Made by a program: the position numbers and the translations under genes. From an uncultured Acidobacteriota bacterium (GTDB taxonomy: Bacteria; Acidobacteriota; Terriglobia; Terriglobales; Acidobacteriaceae), in contig CAILAC010000002.1 in NCBI GenBank assembly GCA_903832055.1, positions 248,001 to 312,000 on the forward strand: DNA of 64,000 nt, given 5' to 3'. The notes below the pieces were generated by a model. That model saw only the letters and a list, made by a program, of their open reading frames with translations. It was not told where the DNA came from and did not search any database. Positions 36,559-45,617 of this stretch are shown piece after piece. Every line of letters starts with the position of its first letter. The first letter of the stretch is position 1.

Positions 36559-37899
36559 CTATTCGAAGATGATCTGGCGGCGCGAACCGGGCCCGGCGAC
36601 GAAGACTTCGCCATCGATTTCTACTGAGGATTCAAGCCTGCTCACGTCATTTGTGCCAGAGGAGGACATGGCTGCCGACGACATTTCGACCAGCAACGAT
36701 TGCGGGCGGCGGAGGCCGACAACTTCGTCGAGGATGCGGTCAGCGAGAGCGCGCTTGGGCATGTCGGGAAAGTCGATTGCGGTGGTCGCGGTCAGGAATG
36801 TGGCACCGTTGAGGTCGGCATCAAAGCCCACACCTTCGCGCGAAACGTCGTTGACCACGATGGCGTCAACGCCTTTGCGGAGCAGCTTGGCGCGGCCGTT
36901 TGCCTGGGCATTTTCAGTCTCGGCAGCAAAACCAACGATAAGTTGGCCGGGCTTGCGCTGGCGGACGACCTCGGCAAGGATATCCTCAGTCGGCAGGAAT
37001 TCGATGGTGAGCGGGCCGGTGCGCTTGAGCTTCTGGTCGGCCACGAATGATGGCTTGTAGTCGGCCACGGCAGCAGACTTGATGACCAGGGTGGCCTCAG
37101 TCATGCGGCTGAGCACAGCATTGCGCATCTCTTCGGCGGTGGTGACTTTGACTAGTTCGCAATGTGCTGGCGGGTAGAGCGCCGAAGGCGCGCTGATAAG
37201 AATGACTTTAGCGCCACGGCTCTGGGCTGCTTCAGCGAGAGCATAGCCCATCTTGCCGCTCGACCGATTGCCGAGGAAGCGGACGGGGTCGAGCGCTTCA
37301 CGGGTGCCGCCGGCGGTGATGAGCACGGTTTCGCCTGCAAGGTCATGGCTGCGGCCCAGGGCGTTGAGCACGGCGTTGGCAATGAATTCCGGCTCAGCCA
37401 GGCGGCCGGGGCCGACCATGCCGCAGGCGAGGTGGCCGGAACCCGGCTCGATGACGCGCACGCCGCGCTGCTTGAGGAGTTCAAGATTGGCCTGGGTTGC
37501 AGGGTGCTCCCACATGTTCACGTTCATCGCGGGGGCGACCAGGACTGGAGCCGTCGTGGCGAGATACATGGTGGTGAGGAAGTCGTCGGCCATGCCGTGC
37601 GCAAATTTGGCGAGAATTCCTGCCGTAGCCGGGGCGACGACCAGCGCGTCGGCCCATTGCGCCTCTGCAATGTGCTCGATGCTCGCATCCATTGAGGCAT
37701 CTTCAGACTCGCCAGTGGGCCAGAGGCTGGTGATGACTTTATGGCCGGTCAGTGCGGCAAAGGTGAGCGGCTGGATGAACTTTTGCGCGCCCTCGGTCAT
37801 CACAACGCGCACTTCAAGAGCCTGGCGCTGCAGCGCACGCACCACCTCGGCAGCCTTGTAGGCTGCGATTCCACCAGAGACACCAACCATTACCTTCAT
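36559..37899 (-). CDS. coaBC: Phosphopantothenoylcysteine decarboxylase/phosphopantothenate-cysteine ligase
   Basis: A bifunctional 446-residue coenzyme A enzyme. The N-terminal CoaC half (FMN decarboxylase) shows VSGGIAAYKAAEV, APAMNVNMWEHPATQ and GHLACGMVGPGRL. The C-terminal CoaB ligase half shows ITAGGTREALDPVRFLGNRSSGKMGYALAEAA, abbreviated as TAGGT...NRSSGKMG, then KSAAVADYKP, KIKR-like QKLKRTG and GFAAETEN. About 25 extra residues follow the family's normal end. It is in a minus-strand run after rpoZ, a common gene order in bacteria. Confidence 0.96.
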   Translation of the reverse strand: MKVMVGVSGGIAAYKAAEVVRALQRQALEVRVVMTEGAQKFIQPLTFAALTGHKVITSLWPTGESEDASMDASIEHIAEAQWADALVVAPATAGILAKFAHGMADDFLTTMYLATTAPVLVAPAMNVNMWEHPATQANLELLKQRGVRVIEPGSGHLACGMVGPGRLAEPEFIANAVLNALGRSHDLAGETVLITAGGTREALDPVRFLGNRSSGKMGYALAEAAQSRGAKVILISAPSALYPPAHCELVKVTTAEEMRNAVLSRMTEATLVIKSAAVADYKPSFVADQKLKRTGPLTIEFLPTEDILAEVVRQRKPGQLIVGFAAETENAQANGRAKLLRKGVDAIVVNDVSREGVGFDADLNGATFLTATTAIDFPDMPKRALADRILDEVVGLRRPQSLLVEMSSAAMSSSGTNDVSRLESSVEIDGEVFVAGPGSRRQIIFE

Positions 37900-38071
37900 G
37901 ATTGGATTGTAACGCGGAGGTGAATTAACGGGGCGATGGTTGTTGCAATGGGGCCGCTACGCTGCGGCCATGTTGCCCTCGAAAAAGTGCAGCACTCCGT
38001 GCCCGGAGAGGAACCCTCGGGAAAATGGTGCTGCCTAAGCGTGGCGATTGATTGAGTTGTTGGCTTGAAAG

Positions 38072-38314
38072 CTAAATGGCCAGGATGGGAATGCCTGGGT
38101 CTTCGAGGGTGGGCTTTTCGGGTGGCGGGCCGGTGTGGACGTAAGCGATCATGCCGGCTTGAATCTCTTCCTGAGCGAGGCGGCAGGCTTTGTTGGATTG
38201 GCTGCGAACGAGCGGGCTTGCGCCGCTTTGAATTTGACGAGCGCGCCGCGCCGCCACGAGAACTTCGCGATAGTTGGAGTCGAACTTTGTTTCGATGGGT
38301 AAATCCATGGTCAT
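38072..38314 (-). CDS. rpoZ: RNA polymerase omega subunit
   Basis: An 80-residue protein, the small subunit that helps assemble RNA polymerase. The pattern FDSNYREVLVAARRARQIQSG, given here only as the R-x3-V-x3-A-R-R-A-R-Q core, and NKACRLAQEEIQAGMI matches the helical core of omega. ATG 38314 is chosen because GGAGG (38321-38325) is 6 bases away; a second ATG sits two codons later. Its place between gmk and coaBC supports the call. Confidence 0.9.
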   Translation of the reverse strand: MTMDLPIETKFDSNYREVLVAARRARQIQSGASPLVRSQSNKACRLAQEEIQAGMIAYVHTGPPPEKPTLEDPGIPILAI

Positions 38315-38345
38315 CAGTATCCTCCAAATTGTGTGCAGTTCTGGG

Positions 38346-39068
38346 TCAGAGAAGTTTGTATTGCCAGGGGTCAGTCCCCGGATCGATGCCGAAGGACTCG
38401 AGGATTGGTTTGAGGCGTTCGCGTGAGTTGACTTCGCGGCAGCCTTCCGCGATTTCAAGCTCCCGCTTGGTGCGCTTGTCGAGCGGCTTGCCGTCCTGTT
38501 TCATCCGCTCAACCTGAACAATTGCTTCCAGTTGCGCGACGGCTCGGTCGAGCACATCGTTAACTAGAATATAGCGGTATTGGCCGTAGTTCTCAATTTC
38601 CTTGCTGGCCTCGTTGAGTCGACGCTGCAGAATTGCCTCGTCCACCGGGCCTTCCGCGCGGCTCCGGTTGCGTAAACGGGTACGCAGGACCTTTGGATTG
38701 GGGGGCATGACGAAGATGGTTACGGCCTCAGGAATCTTCTCGCGGACCTGCAAAGCGCCCTGTACGTCGATGTCGAGCAGCAGATCGCGACCAGCGGCGG
38801 TTGCCTCCTCCAGTGAGCGCCGGGCGGTACCGTAATAATTGCCAAAGACCTCGGCAAACTCCAGAAATTCGCCGGCGTCGCGCATGCGTTCAAACTCTTC
38901 GCGCGTAGTGAAGTGGTATTCGCGGCCATTCTCCTCAGAGCCGCGCGGAAGGCGGGTCGTCCACGAAATGGAAAAATCGATGCCGCCCACCTGGGAGCGA
39001 AGCGCGCTGACCAGCGTGCTCTTGCCTGAGCCGGAGGGCGCCGAAATGATAAAAAGTATGCCTGCCAC
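38346..39068 (-). CDS. gmk: Guanylate kinase
   Basis: Phosphorylates GMP to GDP using ATP. The 240-residue sequence has the P-loop SAPSGSGKSTLV, the GMP-binding STTR-like WTTRLPRGSEENGREYHF, then LLDIDVQGALQVREK and RLRNRSRAE. The C-terminal 40 residues extend beyond the usual core. It starts at GTG 39068 with AAAGGGGA just upstream. It follows yicC, as in many Gram-negative bacteria. Confidence 0.96.
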   Translation of the reverse strand: MAGILFIISAPSGSGKSTLVSALRSQVGGIDFSISWTTRLPRGSEENGREYHFTTREEFERMRDAGEFLEFAEVFGNYYGTARRSLEEATAAGRDLLLDIDVQGALQVREKIPEAVTIFVMPPNPKVLRTRLRNRSRAEGPVDEAILQRRLNEASKEIENYGQYRYILVNDVLDRAVAQLEAIVQVERMKQDGKPLDKRTKRELEIAEGCREVNSRERLKPILESFGIDPGTDPWQYKLL

Positions 39069-39110
39069 AATCCCCTTTAGCTTTCTGGTTGGTTGTTCCC
39101 TGCTCTAGTT

Positions 39111-40022
39111 TTATTCCAGATTCATGATCTGTTCGCGGGCTTTTTCTACTTCTGCCTTCATTGCCAGTCCCAACTCGGTGATGCGAATGCCTGCCCCAGC
39201 CACTCCTGCAGTCTTGGAGAGCAGCGTATTGGCCTCGCGATTCATCTCCTGGAGCAGGAAATCGAGCTTTTTGCCGGTTTCGCCACCGGTGTTGAGCACG
39301 TCGCGGAAGTGCTGAATGTGTGTCTCCATGCGGGCAATTTCCTCTGAGACATCGCTGCGTTCAACGAGCAGCGCCACTTCTTCCAGCAGACGCTGCTGAT
39401 TGATGTCGGCGCCAACCGCTGCTTCAAGCCGCTCGGTCAATCGCTGCTGACAGCGGCGCTCGACATCAGGACGAAGTTTGGCAACGCCGGCAGTTGCGGC
39501 AGCGAGACGATCGAGCGTTGCATGCAAAATACCAGCAAGGGCGGCGCCTTCACGCTGTCGCATTGCTTTCAGTTCGCCAAGCAGGGGCACGATGTGTTCG
39601 AGTACGCTGGCAGCGAGAAGGGGTGAATCGGCGTCGTCTGTACGTGCTTCGCTACCGAGCACGCCGGGCACCCGCAAAATCACGTTCAGGTCGGGCTGGC
39701 CTTGCAGCTCAAACTCCTCAGCAGCTGCCTGGAAAGCTGCAACGTAGGCGGCTACCAACTCGCGGTTGTAGCCGCCTCGCGCCGCTGTTGTGCGGTCCAC
39801 TTGCAGAGTCAGCTCCACGTGGCCGCGCAGCATGTGCTCTTTGAGCACGCGCCGCAGTTCGATCTCAAGACCGTCAAGGCCGGCGGGCAGGCGCAAATGG
39901 AGATCAAGAAAGCGATGATTCACGCTTTTCACCGTGAGAACGTACGTAGTCTGTGCGTTGACAGCGACGGCGACGCGGGCGAATCCGGTCATTGAAGAGA
40001 CAGTGGGGGCGGTTTCCATCAT
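39111..40022 (-). CDS. YicC-family endoribonuclease-like protein
   Basis: A 303-residue protein of the YicC family. Its start, SSMTGFARVAVAV, and SVNHRFLDLHLRLP are typical; so are the helical middle and the C-terminal DFLLQEMNREANTLLSKT and IELK-like ITELGLAMKAEVEKAREQIMNLE, shortened to its EMNRE...KxExEKxREQxxNLE pattern. Some family members are RNA endonucleases acting on small RNAs in E. coli. It lies 6 bp after msbA and before gmk, in the conserved yicC-gmk-rpoZ-coaBC order. Confidence 0.92.
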   Translation of the reverse strand: MMETAPTVSSMTGFARVAVAVNAQTTYVLTVKSVNHRFLDLHLRLPAGLDGLEIELRRVLKEHMLRGHVELTLQVDRTTAARGGYNRELVAAYVAAFQAAAEEFELQGQPDLNVILRVPGVLGSEARTDDADSPLLAASVLEHIVPLLGELKAMRQREGAALAGILHATLDRLAAATAGVAKLRPDVERRCQQRLTERLEAAVGADINQQRLLEEVALLVERSDVSEEIARMETHIQHFRDVLNTGGETGKKLDFLLQEMNREANTLLSKTAGVAGAGIRITELGLAMKAEVEKAREQIMNLE

Positions 40023-40028
40023 AAAAAT

Positions 40029-41951
40029 TTATTGTCCAGCTTCCATCGTAACCGCTGGCGAGGCAGGAGTTGCGGGTAAATCCGCGGGTGCGTCCGGAGT
40101 CGATTCCTTAACGATTTCCGGTCCGATTTCCGGAGCGACGCCACTGACGAACTGCAGTTCATAGAGGCGCTGGTAGGTCGGGCTGGATTTGAGCAGTTCG
40201 TCATGCGAACCAATCGCAGAGATGCGGCCGTTTTCAAGCACCACAGTCCGCGTGGCGCGGCGAACCGTGGAGAGCCGATGCGCAATGACAACTACTGTCC
40301 GCCCCTGCATCAGATTGCTGAGGGCTGCTTGCACGAGCGATTCGCTCTCGGTGTCAAGCGCTGACGTGGCTTCGTCAAGAATGAGAATCGGCGCGTTTTT
40401 GAGAATGGCGCGGGCAATGGCGATGCGTTGCTTTTCGCCGCCAGAGAGGCGGAATCCCTTTTCGCCGATCACGGTGTCGTAGCCTTGCGGCATCTTCAGG
40501 ATGAATTCGTGGGCCAGTGCATGTTTGGCCGCTTGCTCTACCTTGTCGCGCGCCATGTCTGGCTGGCCGTAGGCGATATTGTTGTGGACCGTATCGTTGA
40601 AAAGAATCGTTTCCTGCGTAACCTGAGCGATCTGCTTGCGCAGCGAATCAAGCGTCAGGGTGCGCAGATCGTGCCCGTCGATGAGGATGCGCCCGCTTGA
40701 AGCGTCGTAGAAGCGCGGAATGAGATTGACGAGCGTGCTTTTACCGGCGCCGCTGGGCCCGACGAGCGCCAGCATTTCACCGCGGCGGACCTCAAGATTG
40801 ATTTCGTGCAGGATCTGGTGCTCGCCCTCTTCAGTCGAGTAGGCGAAGCCGACGTTTTCAAAGGCAATTTTGTCGTGAAAGGCCTTGAGCACATGTGCGC
40901 GGGATTTCTCACGCACGTCGTCTTCAATATCGAGAAAGCTGAAGATCGAAACCGAAGCGCCCATCGCCTGCTGAAAGCTGTTGTAGAAAAAGGCGAACTT
41001 GCGGACCGGGTCGTAAAGCTTGAAGAGGGCGATGATGAAAACAACAAACGTGCCCTCCTGCATGCGGCCGGCGAGGATCTCATTGCGACCCACCCAGAGC
41101 AGCAGGGCAATGGCGATTGAACCGATCACGTCCATCAGGGGAGACGAGATGGACTGGATGCGAACCGAACGCAGGTTGGCGCGGAACAGCCGCCGTGCGG
41201 CCTTTTTGAAGCGCAGAATCTCCCAGATTTCGGTGCTGAAAGCCTTGACGATGCGGTTGCCGGTAATGGTTTCGTGCAAAATATTCTGGATTTCGGCGAC
41301 ACGGTCCTGGCCAGTACGGGTGCGCGTGCGAACAGATCCGCCGATCTTGCGCGCCGAGGTAATTACGACCGGTACGAAGAGCAGCAAGACCCAACTAAGG
41401 CGCCCTCCCAACGCGATAACGACAGTGATTGTAAAGACAAACGTAAAGGCCTGCTGCAGGAACTCGCCGAGAACGGCAGAGACGGCGGTCTGCACGCGCT
41501 CGACATCATTGATCAGCGTCGAGAGAATGGTGCCTGTCGCGTGTTTGTGGAAGAAGCTCGCCGAGCTCTTCATGATGTTTTCGTAGAGAGCGTTGCGCAG
41601 GTCGGTGATCATGCCGTAACCGGCGTAATTCACCAGGTAGGTGCCCGCATAATCGCAGAGTCCTTTGAGGACCGTCGAGGCAACCAGCGCGAAAGCCACC
41701 ACGGTCCACGCATTGTGAAAATGCGAAGGCACAATCTTCATCAGATCGAATTGGTAGGGCTTGGGCAGATTTGGAATGAGCGGGATGCCCGTAGTCGGCG
41801 TGCCCGGCTGCAGAACTGTCTTGAGAACCGGGCCGAGGATCAGCAGGCGCAGCGCCTCAAGCAAGCCCACGGCGGCGAGCAGGATAATTCCAGCCAGCGA
41901 TTGAAACCAATAGGGCGCAGCATAGCTGGCCAGTCGGAAGAATCGCTTCAT
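40029..41951 (-). CDS. MsbA-like ABC exporter (lipid/multidrug)
   Basis: A 640-residue half-transporter: six N-terminal helices (first WFQSLAGIILLAAVGLLEAL) fused to an ATPase. Walker A is GPSGAGKSTLVN, signature RLSGGEKQRIAIARA, Walker B ILILDEATSALD, H-loop AHRLSTV. A long cytoplasmic loop RARTRTGQDRVAEIQNI-like is typical of MsbA, which flips lipid A or other lipids in the inner membrane. The C-terminal 50 residues are Pro/Ala/Ser rich. It is the first gene of the run msbA-yicC-gmk-rpoZ-coaBC-udg. Lipid A transport is inference from family likeness. Confidence 0.9.
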   Translation of the reverse strand: MKRFFRLASYAAPYWFQSLAGIILLAAVGLLEALRLLILGPVLKTVLQPGTPTTGIPLIPNLPKPYQFDLMKIVPSHFHNAWTVVAFALVASTVLKGLCDYAGTYLVNYAGYGMITDLRNALYENIMKSSASFFHKHATGTILSTLINDVERVQTAVSAVLGEFLQQAFTFVFTITVVIALGGRLSWVLLLFVPVVITSARKIGGSVRTRTRTGQDRVAEIQNILHETITGNRIVKAFSTEIWEILRFKKAARRLFRANLRSVRIQSISSPLMDVIGSIAIALLLWVGRNEILAGRMQEGTFVVFIIALFKLYDPVRKFAFFYNSFQQAMGASVSIFSFLDIEDDVREKSRAHVLKAFHDKIAFENVGFAYSTEEGEHQILHEINLEVRRGEMLALVGPSGAGKSTLVNLIPRFYDASSGRILIDGHDLRTLTLDSLRKQIAQVTQETILFNDTVHNNIAYGQPDMARDKVEQAAKHALAHEFILKMPQGYDTVIGEKGFRLSGGEKQRIAIARAILKNAPILILDEATSALDTESESLVQAALSNLMQGRTVVVIAHRLSTVRRATRTVVLENGRISAIGSHDELLKSSPTYQRLYELQFVSGVAPEIGPEIVKESTPDAPADLPATPASPAVTMEAGQ

Positions 41952-42485
41952 GCCGGGCCACCAGTCTTGTTGTTTGCTGCAGCGGCGCGAGAGTGCCCGT
42001 CCGCGGGTGCCGATACGCTAAGCCGCATCTCAGTATTGTATCTGGCCTGATATCGGTTCACTCTTTCGGGTAGAGTTTCCAGAGGATTATGGGTATCTCC
42101 CTCCCGCAGGCTTCACAGCATTTGCTGTGCTGGGCTGTACCGTTGTGGGATGCAGCGTCGTGGGATGGAACAGGAAAATCCAACTTGAATTCTCTGAAAT
42201 TTGGGATGGAACATGGTCACGGCGTTCTTCGTATCATTCGTGTTGCAGAAGGTCTGGCTGGAGGCGATTCGTGTGAGTAGGCGACTGTTCATCGTGAGAC
42301 AGTACTGTCCGAAAATGGACGGCATGGGTTCACTTGCGCTTGGAATTCATCGGGAACGTCGTAGTTATCCTTAGGCGGATGTTGCAGATACGCAGTTGTC
42401 CCCCTCCGGGATACGCTCTTACGATGTGGTACGTGAATTGCTTCAAGAGGATTGAAACGGTTGGACATGTGAAGGGTCGGGCAGA
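41952..42485. other. 530-bp intergenic region between msbA and the divergent regulator gene
   Basis: It separates the minus-strand run from the plus-strand regulator, so it must hold two divergent promoters. Short frames such as 42089-42280 have a weak ribosome binding site and no family. I see no RNA motif. Confidence 0.4.
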
Positions 42486-44345
42486 ATGAAGCAGTTTGAG
42501 GGATTTGCGCTGGATACAGCGAATGAGTGCCTGTGGCGCGACGGCAAGCAGTTGGCGCTGCGCCCGAAGCCTTTCGCCGTTCTGCGCTACCTCGTGGAAC
42601 ATCCCGGCCGGCTCATTAGCCATGATGAGCTGCTTGAGGCTCTGTGGCCTGAGACTTACGTGTTGCCGCAGGTGCTGCGCACCTACATGCTTGAGTTGCG
42701 CAAGATGCTGGGCGATGAGGCTGGGCAGCCGCGCTTTATTCAAACCCTGCCCAAGCGGGGATACTGCTTTGTCGCTGCGGTGAGCGATTCAGCGGATGCC
42801 CGGAACGCTGCGCCGGCAAAAGCAGCCGAAGCTTTTTCACGGCAGACGGTGGCGACAAGGGAAGTGGAGATCGTTGGCCGCGAGCAGGAGCTGGCGTTGC
42901 TTGAGAGTTGCCTGGAGCAGGCGGCCGACGGCCAGCGGCGCGTCGTTTTTATCACCGGCGAGGCTGGCATTGGCAAAACGGCGCTTGTCGATGCTTTTAG
43001 CCAGCATGTAGCTTTGCCCCGGCATGCCTGCATGGCTCGGGGGCAGTGTGTTGAGGGAGTAGGCCGCGCGGAGGAGTACTACCCTGTTGTCGAAGCGCTG
43101 GGGCAGCTCTGCTCAGGGCCTGAGGGTGAGCGCGCATGCCGTGTTCTCGCGAAGATCGCACCTGCATGGCTCACTGGTTCGGCGTGTGACCATGAAGCAA
43201 AACGCACCACAATTGAGCGGACACTGGGCGATTTGTGTGCGGCGATCGAAGAGTTGGCGGCGGAGCGACCCCTGATCCTGGTCTTTGAGGACCTGCACTG
43301 GGCCGACGAATCGACACTTCATCTCATTTCGGCGCTCGCCCGGCGGAGGGCTCCGGCGCGGCTCATGCTGCTCGGAACGTTTCGCCCGCAAGAGGCGAGC
43401 CAGCAGGCGGATGACCCAAAAGCTGTGCGCGGACTGAAACAGGACCTGCTGATGCGGCGGCTTGGCGAAGAAATTGCCCTGGCCCCCCTGGGCAAGCCGG
43501 CTGTGAAAGAGCTGCTGCGCCGCGAACTTCACCAGGATGATCTGCCTACTGGTCTGGCAACATTCGTCCATCAGCACTCAGAGGGCAATCCCCTCTTTGT
43601 GATCGCGATTCTTGAGCACATGATCGCGCAACGCTTTCTTGTCAGGCAAGTGTCTGCCGAGGAACCGTCGTGGAGGCAGTGCGCACCCTTTCAGGAAATT
43701 GAGGCCAGCGTTCCCGATGGGCTGGCGCAAATGATCGAGCGCGAAATCGAACGCCTCAGCCCCGACGATCAGCGATTGCTTGAAGCTGCAAGCCTGACCG
43801 ATGTCGCTTCCCCAGCCTGGGCGGTGGCGGCTGCGCTCGAACAGAACCCAGCTGAGACTGAAGAGGCCTGCGACGATCTTGCGCGGCGGCTCTACTTTGT
43901 GCAGCGCGTCGGGCAGGATGAGCTTCCTGACGGCTCCCGCTCGGCCTTTTATGTTTTTGCGCATGGTCTGTATCGTGAAGTCCTGTACCAGCGCCAGGCC
44001 GCTCCCCGCCGGGCGCGGCGGCACATCCGCGTAGCTGAGCGTCTGGGGCAGCTTTTTGTGGGGCGCGAGGCAGATGTAGCTCGTGAAATGGCTCTGCATT
44101 TTGAGGCCGCTTGCAATTGGCAGCGGGCAGCGGGGGCACTGTACATTGCTGCCCGGCACGCGCACGAACGGCAAGCCTACGCCGAGGCCACCCATCTGCT
44201 GGAACATGCCTTGCGGCTGGCGGAAAACCTGGGCAACGGCGAGCGCAAAGCAACCGAACTTGAACTTCAAGCCGCACTCGACGCGGCCATCCGGGCAGCG
44301 TCGGCGAACGTGGAAAATGTCAAATCACAACCCACAAAAGCTTGA
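42486..44345 (+). CDS. Winged-helix DNA-binding/AAA-ATPase transcriptional regulator
   Basis: A 619-residue regulator. Residues 1-100 are an OmpR/CadC-type winged helix (FALDTANECLWRDGKQLALRPKPFAVLRYL...). From residue 125 there is an AAA_16 ATPase: EIVGREQELALLE, Walker A TGEAGIGKTALVD, Walker B ILVFEDLHWADEST. A short helical stretch near the C-terminus (AAGALYIAARHAHERQAYAEA) looks like the start of a TPR sensor, but the protein stops soon after. Related regulators with complete TPR arrays run near 1000 residues, so this one may be truncated or a compact type. It belongs to the large-ATPase class of signal-responsive activators; the ligand is unknown. A small exported protein follows on the same strand. 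Confidence 0.85.
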   Translation: MKQFEGFALDTANECLWRDGKQLALRPKPFAVLRYLVEHPGRLISHDELLEALWPETYVLPQVLRTYMLELRKMLGDEAGQPRFIQTLPKRGYCFVAAVSDSADARNAAPAKAAEAFSRQTVATREVEIVGREQELALLESCLEQAADGQRRVVFITGEAGIGKTALVDAFSQHVALPRHACMARGQCVEGVGRAEEYYPVVEALGQLCSGPEGERACRVLAKIAPAWLTGSACDHEAKRTTIERTLGDLCAAIEELAAERPLILVFEDLHWADESTLHLISALARRRAPARLMLLGTFRPQEASQQADDPKAVRGLKQDLLMRRLGEEIALAPLGKPAVKELLRRELHQDDLPTGLATFVHQHSEGNPLFVIAILEHMIAQRFLVRQVSAEEPSWRQCAPFQEIEASVPDGLAQMIEREIERLSPDDQRLLEAASLTDVASPAWAVAAALEQNPAETEEACDDLARRLYFVQRVGQDELPDGSRSAFYVFAHGLYREVLYQRQAAPRRARRHIRVAERLGQLFVGREADVAREMALHFEAACNWQRAAGALYIAARHAHERQAYAEATHLLEHALRLAENLGNGERKATELELQAALDAAIRAASANVENVKSQPTKA

Positions 44346-44422
44346 CGGTTTCTGAACAGGGATTTAACAACTTAGTTTTTGGAAGCCCGTATTGTTCTCC
44401 ATGTAGGCAGGAGGAAACACAC

Positions 44423-44818
44423 ATGGGATCCAAAGTACGGAACTTCTTCATCGCGTCGATCGTCATGGCGACCGTCGCTGTAGCCACCACCAACGCACAC
44501 GCTGAAACCGCGATCAAGGTACCTTTCAAGTTCACCGTTGCTGGCAAGACCTGCCCTGCGGGGATCTACATTGTCGACCGCGATGCCAACTCGCACCTGA
44601 TCAAGATGCACAGCCGAGATGGGATTCAGGCCTTCCACTGGCTCATCGGTCCTGGCAACCCCAACCCCACAGACAACCGTGTCATCCTGCACTTCGATGA
44701 TCTCGGTCAGAATCATTCACTCCGGTCGGTGCAATATGGCTCGATGATCACATCGAAGTTTGACGATAAAACCAAGACGAGCGACGATGCAGTTGCACGC
44801 GGCACCAAAGGCCAGTAG
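44423..44818 (+). CDS. Small exported protein of unknown function
   Basis: A 131-residue protein with a signal peptide (MGSKVRNFFIASIVMATVAV, ending AHA) and a beta-rich mature part (IKVPFKFTVAGKTCPAGIYI, VILHFDDLGQ). I recognise no named domain; similar small secreted proteins with 'FxFxVxGKxxPAGxYxVxR' are common in Acidobacteria as I recall them. ATG 44423 has AGGAGG upstream. A hairpin terminator follows at 44869-44910. It starts 77 bp after the regulator gene and may be its target. Confidence 0.75.
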   Translation: MGSKVRNFFIASIVMATVAVATTNAHAETAIKVPFKFTVAGKTCPAGIYIVDRDANSHLIKMHSRDGIQAFHWLIGPGNPNPTDNRVILHFDDLGQNHSLRSVQYGSMITSKFDDKTKTSDDAVARGTKGQ

Positions 44819-44868
44819 ATCACTTCCCCCCAAACGGCCAAGGTTTAGGCCTTCTCGTGAACCAGGAA

Positions 44869-44910
44869 GCAAAGAGGTCATCGCATGAGCGCTGACCTCT
44901 TTGCTTTTTT
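44869..44910 (+). terminator. Rho-independent terminator
   Basis: A perfect 12-bp stem, GCAAAGAGGTCA (44869-44880) with TGACCTCTTTGC (44893-44904), closes a 12-base loop and is followed by TTTTTT. It separates the small exported protein from the tetR operon. Confidence 0.93.
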
Positions 44911-44966
44911 CCGTGACCAGTGCTCCTTCGGATCAATCCTTCGATACTTGACTACGGTTTAAATAT

Positions 44967-44980
44967 TGGACTAGAGTCCA
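44967..44980 (+). promoter_or_regulatory. Palindromic operator candidate before tetR
   Basis: TGGACTAGAGTCCA is a perfect 14-bp palindrome ending 4 bases before the GTG start of the TetR gene. TetR-family repressors commonly bind such sites in their own promoters, so it is a good candidate operator; this is inferred. Confidence 0.5.
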
Positions 44981-44984
44981 GGAC

Positions 44985-45617
44985 GTGAACGACGCAGTCC
45001 TTTCACTCCGCGCCAAACAACGCCAGCAGACGCGTCAGGAGATCGTTCGCCATGCATTTGATCTCTTCGCCCAACACGGCTACGAAAGCGTTTCTGTTGA
45101 AACGATTACGTCCGCGGCCGGAGTTTCCCGAGCCACCTTTTTCAACTATTTTGCGCAAAAGGAGCTGCTTCTCAATGAGATTGCAGCTGTGCGCATGGCC
45201 CGGCTCAGGGAGATCCTCGACAGCGCAACCTCCGCTCGAGTCAACCCCTCATTCAACGATATAACCCAATTATCTACAGCAGGTTACGAGCATTTAATTC
45301 AAGTTATGCTTCAACTCTCTGAAGAGAATATTCGAGTCGCCCAGCATGCCAAGGGTCTGCTGCTGCAGGTGGTTTCCCGGCTCTTTGCGCAGAATGCGGT
45401 TTTGCATGCACAGCAGCAGTTTGTTGATGCGGTTGCTGCGGTGATCGAACGCATTCCAGATCGCAAAGGTGCCGACGCCAGGATCATTGCTGAAAGCGTC
45501 TTCGCAGTCTATTTAGCGACCACGCTGGAGTGGTTGATGCGCACGGATGCGGCACCGCAATGGCTGACCCGCACGATGCAGGAGCGGCTGCATTTCATTC
45601 TGGAAGGACAACGATGA
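44985..45617 (+). CDS. TetR-family transcriptional regulator
   Basis: A 210-residue repressor. The N-terminal HTH is canonical: IVRHAFDLFAQHGYESVSVETITSAAGVSRATFFNYF, compressed here to its GYE...VETI...AGVSRATFFNYF core. The C-terminal ligand-binding domain is divergent, as usual. GTG 44985 sits just after a palindrome that may be its operator. The stop overlaps the next start as ATGA, so it is the first gene of an efflux operon it probably regulates. Confidence 0.93.
   Translation: MNDAVLSLRAKQRQQTRQEIVRHAFDLFAQHGYESVSVETITSAAGVSRATFFNYFAQKELLLNEIAAVRMARLREILDSATSARVNPSFNDITQLSTAGYEHLIQVMLQLSEENIRVAQHAKGLLLQVVSRLFAQNAVLHAQQQFVDAVAAVIERIPDRKGADARIIAESVFAVYLATTLEWLMRTDAAPQWLTRTMQERLHFILEGQR

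Noticed and set aside
42089-42280. 63-codon frame between msbA and the regulator
   Set aside because: A weak ribosome binding site is present but there is no family resemblance or conserved feature.
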